DNA from: Bacillus massiliigorillae
Lineage (GTDB): Bacteria > Bacillota > Bacilli > Bacillales > DSM-1321
NCBI RefSeq assembly: GCF_000380245.2
Contig: NZ_HG428742.1
Coordinates: forward strand, 312,347-376,346
Reading direction: 5' to 3'
DNA length: 64,000 nt
The notes under the pieces: generated by a model
What the model saw: only the letters and a program-made list of their open reading frames with translations
Told to the model about the DNA's origin: nothing
The model's database searches: none
Part shown: in pieces, positions 44,976-53,446 of the stretch
Layout: the number at the start of each line of letters is the position of its first letter
Numbering within the stretch: the first letter of the stretch is position 1
Made by a program: the position numbers and the translations under genes

Positions 44976-45806
44976 TTAACGTATACCATTAATTAGGCCA
45001 AGCATTTGATCTGCCATCGTTATTGAGCGAGATTGTAACTGAAATTGGCGCTGAACATTGATTAAATCTGTCAATTCTTTTGACATATCTACATTAGATG
45101 CCTCTAATGCATTTTGCTGAAGCGATATATCTTGGCGTAAAGCACCTGTTAATTCAGTTAATATGTCTGCTTCATTTATTCCTAATTGTGCAGCATTTTC
45201 CGATAACCCTACAACATTACCTTGTTTATGCTCCAAGTATTGTGGGTTTTGTACAGATACCATACCTAACTGAAAGCTTTGAGTAGTACCATTTGATGAT
45301 GTTACCATAAGTGTACCATTTTCTTTAAATGAAATGTCTTTTGCATCTCCATTTATTACAATTGGTTGATTATTTTGGTCAACCACATAGTCTCCATTGT
45401 TTGTAACAAGACTTAATTGATTGCCCCCTGTTGGTGATAAATAAAATGCACCATCTCTTGTATATTGAACTTGATTGTTTACATTAATCTTAAAGTATAA
45501 ATTTTCTTTTGTAATGGCTACGTCTAATGGTCTCCCAGTTACTTTAATACTTCCTTGTGTTTGGATATTTTTGATTAAACCTAAGTGTGCCCCTACACCT
45601 TGACGGATTCCATTAGGCGTTAAACGTCCTTTTTCTTTATCCTCACGAGGTTGATTGTTGAATTGTTGAACAAGCAACTCACTAAATGTACCATCTTTTC
45701 TTTTGTATGCAGTAGTATCCGCATTAGCTAAATTACTACCAATCATGTCCATCTGCAGTTGTAGCTGTGATAATGTATTAGTAGCCGTTATCATTGTACG
45801 ATTCAT
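44976..45806 (-). CDS. flhP: Flagellar hook-basal body/rod protein FlhP
   Basis: 276 aa from the ATG at 45806 behind AAGGGATGG. FlgE/FlgG family: N-terminal ITATNTLSQLQLQMDMIGSNLANADTTAYKR (rod motif), VTGRPLDVAI in the middle, and the C-terminal EASNVDMSKELTDLINVQRQFQLQSRSI heptad helix. It builds the flagellar rod. Pairs with flhO directly upstream. Confidence 0.9.
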   Translation of the reverse strand: MNRTMITATNTLSQLQLQMDMIGSNLANADTTAYKRKDGTFSELLVQQFNNQPREDKEKGRLTPNGIRQGVGAHLGLIKNIQTQGSIKVTGRPLDVAITKENLYFKINVNNQVQYTRDGAFYLSPTGGNQLSLVTNNGDYVVDQNNQPIVINGDAKDISFKENGTLMVTSSNGTTQSFQLGMVSVQNPQYLEHKQGNVVGLSENAAQLGINEADILTELTGALRQDISLQQNALEASNVDMSKELTDLINVQRQFQLQSRSITMADQMLGLINGIR

Positions 45807-45857
45807 TATTATCCATCCCTTATGAAATTTCAGCAAATAACTTTCAACTTAATTAAA

Positions 45858-46688
45858 TTAGATTTTCCCCACTTCATTCACAGCTTTCTCTAAACTTCGA
45901 TCATAAGCTTGTAGAATTTTTTGGTTCGCTTCAAATGCTCGATAAGCTGTCATCATCTCAGTCATTGTTCTAGATGGATCTACATTCGATTGTTCCAACA
46001 CTTCTTGTTGTAACGTAAACTGAACACCAGGTACATTATTCGCCACTGGTAGTTGACCGTCATTTGAATAGTACATGCCATCTGATTCTTTCACTAGCGC
46101 ATACGGATTTTCCGCATAAGCAATACCTAAGCTTGCAACAAACTGACCATTATCATAAATATCGCCATTGCTACTCACTGTAAATTGATCACTATTTAAT
46201 TGAATAGGCTGTCCTGCTGCATCTAAAACATAATAACCACCAGAGGTAGTTAAGTACTTTTGTTGATCAAGTGTGAAATTTCCATTTCGTGTGTAACAAA
46301 TTTGACCTTGATGCATAGTTGTATAAAAGACTGTTCCATTCTTCCCGTTTTCTTCGTTAACAGGCATAGCAACATCAATTAATGCTATATCTGTTTTATT
46401 CCCTGTTTCTTGCAAATTCCCTTGTTTAAAAGTAGGAGTCGCTTCCTGCATATATACACCTGTATTTAAGCCACCTACAAATGAATTCATCGGAAGATTT
46501 AAGCCTTTCTCCGTAGGTATATTTGTTTTATCAAACCGTTGTATTAACATTTCAGGAAATGCTCTCATACTAGATTGATCTGCTTTAAAGCCTGGCGTTC
46601 TCGCATTAGATAAATTATTCGTTAACATTTCAGTTCTTCGTTGCTGCGCAATCATACCTGTGGCAGCCGTGTAAAAACCTCTAAGCAA
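45858..46688 (-). CDS. flhO: Flagellar hook-basal body/rod protein FlhO
   Basis: 276 aa from a TTG at 46688 giving (M)LRGFYTAATGMIAQQRRTEML, the usual start of FlhO; AAGGGGTGA precedes it. A GTG three codons earlier overlaps that site and is less likely. Rod motif NNLSNARTPGFKAD at the N-terminus and EQSNVDPSRTMTEMMTAYRAFEANQKI at the C-terminus. Partner of FlhP in the rod. Confidence 0.9.
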   Translation of the reverse strand: MLRGFYTAATGMIAQQRRTEMLTNNLSNARTPGFKADQSSMRAFPEMLIQRFDKTNIPTEKGLNLPMNSFVGGLNTGVYMQEATPTFKQGNLQETGNKTDIALIDVAMPVNEENGKNGTVFYTTMHQGQICYTRNGNFTLDQQKYLTTSGGYYVLDAAGQPIQLNSDQFTVSSNGDIYDNGQFVASLGIAYAENPYALVKESDGMYYSNDGQLPVANNVPGVQFTLQQEVLEQSNVDPSRTMTEMMTAYRAFEANQKILQAYDRSLEKAVNEVGKI

Positions 46689-46744
46689 AACCTTCACCCC
46701 TTTATATGAAGATAAGAAATTATATAAATTCGAACCTAAATCGA

Positions 46745-46895
46745 TGTCTAGCTTCAGCGCCCAGAGACTAGTAAACTTCGCTCTCTTCCCTACGATAAGT
46801 CAACATCAAATCGCCTATCGGCTCTTCGTGTTTCCTTTATCTAAAGGAGGAGAGCTCCAGTTTATACGTCTCTATACGGGCGCTTGCGCTTTTCT
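46745..46895 (-). repeat. Intergenic repeat family A, copy A7
   Basis: Read on the minus strand. Outer arms AGCGCCC (46756-46762)/GGGCGCT (46878-46884) and inner AGAGAC (46763-46768)/GTCTCT (46868-46873) pair. This is a third inner-arm sequence in the family. The bulge is ATAC. Confidence 0.9.
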
Positions 46896-46975
46896 TATCC
46901 GAACATGCAATTACTTACATTATATATAATTTATCGTCTAAACCGATAGTATTTTTAGCTATAGACATATAAAAA

Positions 46976-47007
46976 AAAGTGCCTCAGAGCTCATGCTCAG
47001 GCACTTT
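46976..47007 (-). terminator. Terminator of mbl
   Basis: AAAGTGCCT and AGGCACTTT form the stem; the minus strand continues with T8. Confidence 0.85.
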
Positions 47008-47024
47008 ATCATTTGTAAAAAGAT

Positions 47025-48026
47025 TTATCCGAAACGGCGGCTTGAAATTTTATCTACATTATCAAGCATAACACCTGTACCAATTGCTACACAATCCATT
47101 GGATTTTCAGCAACTAATACTGGTACTTTTAATTCTTCAGCTAGTAGCATATCAATACCATGAAGTAAAGCTCCACCACCAGTAAGAATTACACCACGAT
47201 CAATAATATCAGCTGATAGTTCAGGTGGTGTTCTTTCTAACACACTCTTCGCAGCTTGCACAATGACAGATACTGATTCACGTAATGCTTCTTCAATTTC
47301 AATTGAATTAACTGTAATTGTACGTGGTAATCCGGACACCATGTCACGTCCGCGAATTTCAATCGTTTCATTACGAGAGCCTTCAAAAACAGTTGCTACT
47401 TCAATTTTAATGTTTTCTGATGTTCTCTCACCGATTAACAATTTATATTTACGTTTAATATAATGAAGAATTTCATTATCGAATTTATCTCCGGCCATCT
47501 TAATAGAAGCAGACGTTACAATATCACCCATAGATAGAACGGCGATATCTGTAGTACCTCCACCAATATCTACAACCATATTACCACTTGGTTGGAAAAT
47601 ATCCATACCAGCACCAATTGCAGCTACTTTTGGTTCTTCTTCTAAGAAGATTTTTTTGCCGCCACTTTTTTCTGCCGCTTCCTTAATAGCTTTTTGCTCA
47701 ACACTTGTAATGTTTGTTGGACAGCAGATTAAGATTCTAGGCTTTGATAAAAATCCTTTTACATTCAATTTATTAATAAAATGCTTCAACATTGCTTCTG
47801 TAATATCAAAATCTGCAATAACACCGTCTTTTAACGGGCGAATAGCCACGATATTTCCAGGTGTACGCCCGACCATGCGACGAGCTTCCTCTCCTACTGC
47901 TAGTACGCGATTCGTATTCTTATCAATCGCTACTACAGATGGTTCATTTAATACAATTCCTTTACCCTTAACATGAATCAAAACATTCGCAGTTCCGAGG
48001 TCTATTCCTATATCCCTAGCAAACAT
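47025..48026 (-). CDS. mbl: MreB-like cell-shape protein Mbl
   Basis: 333 aa, the same length as B. subtilis Mbl, from the ATG behind GAGGAGG. Actin fold: MFARDIGIDLGTANVLIH (phosphate 1), VVDIGGGTTDIAVLS (phosphate 2), LTGGGALLHGIDMLL (adenosine). It forms membrane filaments that guide lateral wall synthesis. Its position after spoIIID and before flhO is conserved. Confidence 0.95.
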   Translation of the reverse strand: MFARDIGIDLGTANVLIHVKGKGIVLNEPSVVAIDKNTNRVLAVGEEARRMVGRTPGNIVAIRPLKDGVIADFDITEAMLKHFINKLNVKGFLSKPRILICCPTNITSVEQKAIKEAAEKSGGKKIFLEEEPKVAAIGAGMDIFQPSGNMVVDIGGGTTDIAVLSMGDIVTSASIKMAGDKFDNEILHYIKRKYKLLIGERTSENIKIEVATVFEGSRNETIEIRGRDMVSGLPRTITVNSIEIEEALRESVSVIVQAAKSVLERTPPELSADIIDRGVILTGGGALLHGIDMLLAEELKVPVLVAENPMDCVAIGTGVMLDNVDKISSRRFG

Positions 48027-48249
48027 GGCTTTTTTTTCCTCCTCAAATACGTACATTCACAGCTATATCTGTCCTAATTGTATATTTTAACACAATCTTT
48101 AGTTCATTAGTAAGAAGATTTCAGTAAAACACATTATTTTTAAAAAAATAGTAAAAATAGTTATTTAATGAAGTAATTATTTAATTATTATTTTCAAATA
48201 GATGGAATTCATACCATTATTCATCTTGTTTTACTTCCAATCAAAAAAA

Positions 48250-48349
48250 GCCATGCGGCAGCAATAAGACGAGCTGTTCTTGAAAACCCGCTTTTGGTTT
48301 TCAAAACAGATTGGCTTATTTCAGGGCATGGCATGTGTAAGATTAGACA
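48250..48349 (+). repeat. Family C hairpin element C2
   Basis: Ends GCCATGC (48250-48256) and GCATGGC (48326-48332) pair. The inside forms CTGTT-TTGAAAACC / GGTTTTCAA-AACAG with AATAAG / CTTATT. Its tail reads GTGTAAGATTAGACA. The rest of 48027-48249 is AT-rich and presumably holds the mbl promoter. Confidence 0.8.
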
Positions 48350-48355
48350 TAAAAA

Positions 48356-48381
48356 GCCTTCAGACCCATTCGTCTAAAGGC
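48356..48381 (-). terminator. Terminator of spoIIID
   Basis: GCCTT-AGAC pairs with GTCT-AAGGC; the minus strand continues with T5. Confidence 0.75.
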
Positions 48382-48397
48382 ACATTCTTTCGTGTAA

Positions 48398-48661
48398 CTA
48401 CACCATTTCTTCTTCTGGTTTTTTGTATTTGAGCTTTGTTGCTTCTCCACCACGTAAATGTCTAATTGATTTATGATAGTCTAAGATTTCCTTTACTTCA
48501 TTTGCCAGCTCCTGATTAATTGTAGGAAGTCTCTCAGTCAAGTCCTTATGAACAGTACTTTTGGATACTCCGAATTCTTTCGCAATCACGCGAACCGTTT
48601 TCTTTGTCTCCACGATATACTTCCCTATCTTGATCGTTCTTTCTTTGATGTAATCGTGCAC
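48398..48661 (-). CDS. spoIIID: Sporulation transcription regulator SpoIIID
   Basis: 87 aa from GTG behind GGGAGGT. The sequence (V)HDYIKERTIKIGKYIVETKKT and VRVIAKEFGVSKSTVHKDL is nearly the same as in B. subtilis. The helix-turn-helix is at about 25-45. It tunes sigma-E genes in the mother cell. Its C-terminal tail (KYKKPEEEMV) is shorter than in B. subtilis. Confidence 0.95.
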   Translation of the reverse strand: MHDYIKERTIKIGKYIVETKKTVRVIAKEFGVSKSTVHKDLTERLPTINQELANEVKEILDYHKSIRHLRGGEATKLKYKKPEEEMV

Positions 48662-48941
48662 ACCACTCGACCTCCCTAAATTGGATGTGAGAAGTGTGAA
48701 ATGAGATTCGCCTCAATCGATTCGTTAGTATTTTCTCTGGAGTTATAAAGAATATATATGGCAAGTTATTAGGCTTCTATAAACGACTCCTCACCTCAGC
48801 CACTCTCTTTGTTTGTAAGGTTTCTAACATTTTATTAGCTTGGGCGATAAAATATGCATGAAAAACACAATAAGGACAAGAAGTTTACACTTTTTTTCAA
48901 ATCTTTTTTAATTAGCTAGCAAAAAACAACAAATTTTCATA

Positions 48942-49091
48942 AGAAAAGCGCAAGCGCCCGTTTTGCGACGTATAGATTGGAGCACTTCGACTGAGATAAA
49001 GGAAACACGAAGAGGCGGTAGGCGATTCGATGTTGACTTATCGTAGGGAGATGAGCGAAATCTACTAGTCGCTGGGTGCTGGAGCTAGACA
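48942..49091 (+). repeat. Intergenic repeat family A, copy A8
   Basis: 150 bp, uninterrupted. AGCGCCC (48953-48959) pairs with GGGTGCT (49074-49080, one G-U) and GCGAC with GTCGC. It serves as the reference for the insertion site seen in A5 and A6. 48662-48941 shows no gene. Confidence 0.88.
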
Positions 49092-49095
49092 ACAT

Positions 49096-49183
49096 GTATA
49101 AGACGAGCTGTTCTTGAAAACCCGCACTTGATTTTCAAAACAGGTTGGCTTATTTCCGGTCAAAGCAGGTGTAAGGTTGGACA
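49096..49183 (+). repeat. Family C element C3, left end missing
   Basis: From ATAAGACGAGCTGTTCTTG to GTAAGGTTGGACA, matching C2. The left GCATGC-type end is absent and A8 abuts it, so A8 may have inserted here with loss of the end. Confidence 0.7.
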
Positions 49184-49196
49184 TTCTTACAAAATA

Positions 49197-49808
49197 TCAC
49201 TGACCATTCACGCGCGATAAATCACCTAAAGTATGTATACCACGATCGTATAATTGTAAAAGCAATTCAACAAATAGATAAGCCGTTGTTAACGCATCAC
49301 CGATTGCCGAATGACGTGGATAAATACGAGTATTAAATGCCATGGCGTAGCGCTCTAAATCTCTAATATCATAGGCAGGTGCTAAAAAACCGATTAAATT
49401 TAATGTATCTAGCGATTTATATTTACGATAAGTCAATTTTTCTCTTTTTAGTTCACTTTTCAAAACCAACATATCAAAATTGACATAATGCCCGACAAAG
49501 CACGTACTGTTCGTTTCCGCAATAAAATCAAAGAAACGGTACATGGCTTCGAGAGCTTGTGGAGCATCACAAACTATTTCATTTGTTATTGAAGTTAATT
49601 CAGTTATTTCCTGAGAAATGTGTCGATTTGGATTTACATACGTCTGAAATTGTTTATCTTCAATCACCTCAAAACCTCTAACTTTCACAGCTCCAATTTC
49701 AATTAACCGATCATCTTTTTCTACTTGGAAACCTGTTGTCTCCGTGTCAAACACTGTATAGCTTAATTCCGATAATGGTGTAGATAAAGGCAGGTTATCA
49801 TAATTCAA
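49197..49808 (-). CDS. DnaQ-like 3'-5' exonuclease (DEDD family)
   Basis: 203 aa from TTG. Exo I YTVFDTETTGF with the Asp-Glu pair, Exo II FVGHYVNFDMLVLKSEL, Exo III YPRHSAIGDALTTAYLFVELL with His and Asp, so the active site is complete. The TTG has no ribosome site. An AAAGGGGGAG lies farther upstream, six bases before an in-frame ATT (49839-49841), which could be the true start. It lies 73 bases after the DUF294 gene, in the same direction, a pairing seen in other bacteria. Confidence 0.85.
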   Translation of the reverse strand: MNYDNLPLSTPLSELSYTVFDTETTGFQVEKDDRLIEIGAVKVRGFEVIEDKQFQTYVNPNRHISQEITELTSITNEIVCDAPQALEAMYRFFDFIAETNSTCFVGHYVNFDMLVLKSELKREKLTYRKYKSLDTLNLIGFLAPAYDIRDLERYAMAFNTRIYPRHSAIGDALTTAYLFVELLLQLYDRGIHTLGDLSRVNGQ

Positions 49809-49881
49809 AGGGCAATCTATATTTTTATTAAGAAAGAAAATAGGAATCTCCCCCTTTACGTATTAAAAAACTACATTTACT

Positions 49882-51810
49882 TCATATCTGCATAGAGAAT
49901 TGGTAGAACAATTTATTTTGTAATTCTTTTAGCGTTTTCACACTAATAATGAGCTCTTCCTTTTCCCTAGTCGTAAGTGTAGTAAAGTATAATATTGATG
50001 AAGAACCCCCATTTTTCTTTGCTTGTTTCCAGCGTAATTGAACATACAGCGTCAGTACCTGATTAACCGCTTCTCTTAAATCATGTGCAAAGTTATGTGA
50101 GAATACTCCTTGCTGCTCCAAAGCATCAATTCTTTCAAAAGGTGTTCCCGATAAAACACCATGAACCATCGATAATATTTGTAAACCATGATGATAAGGA
50201 AATAGAATGTCTTTCTTCATATCAATACATTTCTTTTCTAACCTGAACAATGACCGAATTGGCTGCCCTAATAATGTCATTGGGCGCTCTTGTTCAATTT
50301 GAGCTAAACGGAAGAGGAATAAATGATAACGTTGCAATGTTTCATCAATAATATCTTCAAATTTATGATGCAAATTCTCATCGCCATATACCATACGATA
50401 AGAGAAGAAATTAATTGCGAGCAATAATTGTTCATTCGATGATTGAATACCCCATTCCTTGAGGCGTATACGCCATTCATCAAGTGTGCCTCGCCATGTA
50501 GCCTCACTCGACATCATCAACCCTTTACATCTCGCATAACCTGCTAACTCTAAATAATGAACAATCTTTTCACCCAATAATTTAAAATAAGAATGCACTT
50601 CCTCCTCGTCATCACTATTTTCAAAAACAAGAAAATGATCTTGATCAGTGAGCATGAATTGTTCTCCACGACCACCGCTACCCATCGTATACAAATTAAA
50701 CGTAACAGGTGGTGTAAGCCCAGTATTATCCTGTATATCCTGAAGCGCTAAATTAACGGCTCGTTTAATTAAACGGTCAAATAGCGTCGTCACAACTGCT
50801 AGCACATTCACCATTGGTACTTGTTCTTTCAATAACGTTTCAAAGACTTTATAAATTGCACCTTTTACTTGTGGTAAAGACTGAACATCTGCTTCTTCAA
50901 TACTTCTAATTGTCTTTAACATACTCTCATTCTTTTTGCGCATTAAATCGGAAAGTGTCAGCATCCCGCAGACAATACCATTATCTTCAACTGGTAAACG
51001 TTTGACACCCTTTAATACCATCGTTGATAAAGCATCATAATAATAAGAAAAACGCGATATGGTAATCGGATTTTCTGTCATAATATTTTTGGCAAGCTCT
51101 TGATACGTTCGATTTTGTACAACAATTCGTTCAACAATATCTCTCTCCGTCACAATACCAGCTATTTGCTCGCCTTCCATGATCAGTACTGAACTTATTC
51201 GATTATCAATCATCTTTCTCGCAACATTTTGCACACTTTCCTCTGGTGAACAGGTAACAGTAATAGGCGACATGATGTCTTGCACTCGCAGCACTAGGGA
51301 ATCACTTTCTCCCATATCTCGAGCAAGTCTTACCTGCTCCGCCAACGAACTATATACATCTCTCAAACGAATAGCCACTTGTGTCAAGAAATAATCATGG
51401 ACAATCGGATCTGTCCAACGCTTCGTAACAACCTCAAAAGGAATATATAGCGCACGGATATCTTCTACTGCTCTAACTTCTACTAGCTCTTCTGCCTTTA
51501 CATCATCTGTTTGTTCAATGGCTCCAAGAAAATCAGCCAAACTGGAAAAGCCTATCATTTCTTCCTTCGCAATAATCTCTAATACTTCATTTCTACCATG
51601 TTGCTCATCCATCACATACACTTCTGCAATTCCGTCAATTACTAAAAAGAGACCTGTTCTTCGCTCCCGCGCATGTAAAATAACATCACCTGCTGTAAAA
51701 TGCCTCTCTTCACACATTTCCAAGAGCAAGGAAATAACCATCGGCTCTGCTCCTTGAAAAAAAGGATGAAAACGTACAGCTGTAATCACATCCTGCTTTT
51801 CTCCACCCAT
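49882..51810 (-). CDS. Cyclic-nucleotide-binding / CBS / DUF294 nucleotidyltransferase-like protein
   Basis: About 642 aa. Order of domains: cNMP-binding (about 15-145, PMVISLLLEMCEERHFTAGDVIL), two CBS repeats (about 180-300, VQDIMSPITVTCSPEESV and IMTENPITISRFSYY), DUF294 putative nucleotidyltransferase with GSGGRGEQFMLTDQDHFLV (Gly-Ser and Asp-x-Asp) and the DUF294_C helical domain. It is expected to sense a nucleotide or adenylate ligand and modify a partner, in the manner of GlnD. TTG at 51816 and ATG at 51810 are both possible starts; ATG is better spaced from AAAGG. Confidence 0.85.
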   Translation of the reverse strand: MGGEKQDVITAVRFHPFFQGAEPMVISLLLEMCEERHFTAGDVILHARERRTGLFLVIDGIAEVYVMDEQHGRNEVLEIIAKEEMIGFSSLADFLGAIEQTDDVKAEELVEVRAVEDIRALYIPFEVVTKRWTDPIVHDYFLTQVAIRLRDVYSSLAEQVRLARDMGESDSLVLRVQDIMSPITVTCSPEESVQNVARKMIDNRISSVLIMEGEQIAGIVTERDIVERIVVQNRTYQELAKNIMTENPITISRFSYYYDALSTMVLKGVKRLPVEDNGIVCGMLTLSDLMRKKNESMLKTIRSIEEADVQSLPQVKGAIYKVFETLLKEQVPMVNVLAVVTTLFDRLIKRAVNLALQDIQDNTGLTPPVTFNLYTMGSGGRGEQFMLTDQDHFLVFENSDDEEEVHSYFKLLGEKIVHYLELAGYARCKGLMMSSEATWRGTLDEWRIRLKEWGIQSSNEQLLLAINFFSYRMVYGDENLHHKFEDIIDETLQRYHLFLFRLAQIEQERPMTLLGQPIRSLFRLEKKCIDMKKDILFPYHHGLQILSMVHGVLSGTPFERIDALEQQGVFSHNFAHDLREAVNQVLTLYVQLRWKQAKKNGGSSSILYFTTLTTREKEELIISVKTLKELQNKLFYQFSMQI

Positions 51811-52004
51811 TCCCAATCAACCTTTCGTCTACGTAATAGTACTGAAACACTTCAATCATCTAAACGTGTCAAACATGTTGTATAGGACTTTTTTACTCGC
51901 ATGAACAACTTCCAAATGATACCATTATAACTCGATTATCCCTTTATTTGCCATTTCAGTCAATCACTTATTTACTTGTTTCATATCTCTTATCAATTAA
52001 AAAA

Positions 52005-52046
52005 AGGCAGCTCAAAAGTGATTGAAAATCACTTTTGAGACAGCCT
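52005..52046 (-). terminator. Terminator of spoIIQ
   Basis: CTCAAAAGTGATT pairs with AATCACTTTTGAG, and AGGC with GCCT further out. Confidence 0.85.
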
Positions 52047-52047
52047 C

Positions 52048-52887
52048 TTAATTTTGTTCTTGTGCATTTGTTGAATTCTCTTCGTAAGAATCATTTTCTA
52101 AAGATGAATCTTCTTTATTTGATTGATCCTTTTTAGACTCTTCAGTAGTTGTTTTTACATCTTCTGTTGGAGTTCCATTTACAACTTCCGCTTCCATCAA
52201 TGATGAAACAGATTTATCGAAATAATCTTGCGGATTCACAGCGACACTATCTTTACGAATTTCAAAGTGTACATGAATACCTGCATCTTTATTTAATAAA
52301 CTTTGACCCGCTTTCGCAAGCGCTTGTCCTTTAGTTACAGTGTCGCCTTCTTTCACAGCAATGTCTGTAACAGATTGATAGCTTGTTGTAATGCCTTTAA
52401 CATGTTCTACTTCAATTACGTTTCCAAGTAACGCATCTTCTTTAACTTTTGTAACTTTACCACTTAATGCTGCCGTCACATCAAACGCCTTACCATCTTT
52501 CATGGCGATATCAATTCCACGATTTAAATGGTACTGATTATCGTAAAATACAAGAGCATTTTCCTGTTTTGCTTTGTCTCCATTAATATCGTAGAACTCT
52601 TTCTTAACTACTGCGTTATCTTGCTTCACTACTGGCCAACTAAAGTTTTCAACTTTACTGTTTACTTCCACTGCTTCATTACCACTATTTTTTCCTGCAT
52701 TTTCGACTTGTTCCACTTCTACTTCTCCAGGGTTAGCTGAATCATTGTTGCTATTTTGAAACCAAATTACTGCTGTTAATAGAATTGCTGCACTTGCTAA
52801 ATAAATCGCTGGTAACGCCCAACGCTTAGAAAGAAAACGTCTCATTCCTGATTTTTGAGAATTACGTTTCTTTTCATCCTCTCTCAT
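52048..52887 (-). CDS. spoIIQ: Forespore membrane protein SpoIIQ (M23/LytM fold)
   Basis: 279 aa from the ATG at 52887 behind GAGGTGATATTC; B. subtilis SpoIIQ has 283. A short cytoplasmic N-terminus, one membrane segment (ALPAIYLASAAILLTAVIWF), then an M23 domain (about 130-240: NRGIDIAMKDGKAFDVTAALSG, GVHVHFEIRKD-type GIHVHFEIR). The first zinc-ligand His of active peptidases is replaced (NRGIDIAM rather than HxG-D), as in B. subtilis SpoIIQ, which binds SpoIIIAH across the septum rather than cutting wall. The C-terminus is acidic and Ser/Asn-rich. Confidence 0.9.
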   Translation of the reverse strand: MREDEKKRNSQKSGMRRFLSKRWALPAIYLASAAILLTAVIWFQNSNNDSANPGEVEVEQVENAGKNSGNEAVEVNSKVENFSWPVVKQDNAVVKKEFYDINGDKAKQENALVFYDNQYHLNRGIDIAMKDGKAFDVTAALSGKVTKVKEDALLGNVIEVEHVKGITTSYQSVTDIAVKEGDTVTKGQALAKAGQSLLNKDAGIHVHFEIRKDSVAVNPQDYFDKSVSSLMEAEVVNGTPTEDVKTTTEESKKDQSNKEDSSLENDSYEENSTNAQEQN

Positions 52888-53005
52888 GAATATCACCTCA
52901 GCAACCATTTTGAACATATTTTTGAAAATATATACATTTTCTAAAAAATTTTTATTTTCTTGTTTCGTGATACAATAGAAATATTTCGGAAGAAAGGAAG
53001 ATAAC

Positions 53006-53425
53006 ATGAAAAAAGTTTCAATTTACTTTGTATGGTTGCTACCAATCGCTTATATGATTCTCGTATGGGTATTATCCAGCTTACCTGCTAATGCAGTCGT
53101 AGAGCTTCCAGACTCAAAGTGGGATCATATTTGGAAAGAAAGTATGCATCTAGTCGAATTCGCTGCTTTATATATATTATTTGTCATCGCTCTTGCCACT
53201 AGTGGCAAACTCTCTTTACGTACTAGTTTAATTGTAGCCATCATTTCAGCATCCTATGGTGTGGTTGATGAGATTCATCAATCTTTTTATCCATATCGAT
53301 CCGCTACACTCATTGATGTAGTAAAAGATTGGATTGGTGTATTAGCAGTATGGGGGCATGTACGCTACCATTATTTCTATAAAAGAAAAAGTATATTAAA
53401 TAAGATACAAAAGGAACCAAGCTAA
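53006..53425 (+). CDS. VanZ-family membrane protein
   Basis: 139 aa, four membrane segments. Family features: LSSLPANAV near the start, DHIWKESMHLVEFAALY with His-Glu, YGVVDEIHQSFYPYRSATLIDVVKDWIG with Glu-Ile-His-Gln. VanZ proteins are of uncertain function; one gives low-level teicoplanin resistance. Divergent from spoIIQ. Confidence 0.85.
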   Translation: MKKVSIYFVWLLPIAYMILVWVLSSLPANAVVELPDSKWDHIWKESMHLVEFAALYILFVIALATSGKLSLRTSLIVAIISASYGVVDEIHQSFYPYRSATLIDVVKDWIGVLAVWGHVRYHYFYKRKSILNKIQKEPS

Positions 53426-53440
53426 TACGCCTGGTTCCTT
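53411..53440. terminator. Bidirectional terminator overlapping the VanZ stop codon
   Basis: AAGGAACCA pairs with TGGTTCCTT. The TAA (53423-53425) is in the loop. It serves the VanZ gene and faces the MFS gene. Confidence 0.75.
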
Positions 53441-53446
53441 CTATAT

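Noticed and set aside
48546..48764. 72-codon frame overlapping spoIIID
   Set aside because: It is a frame-shadow of spoIIID with no independent ribosome site.
52907..52935. Sigma-F-like promoter for spoIIQ (GTATA, 15 bases, GTTCAAAAT)
   Set aside because: The -10 lacks the GG pair and would place the transcript start on the ribosome site.
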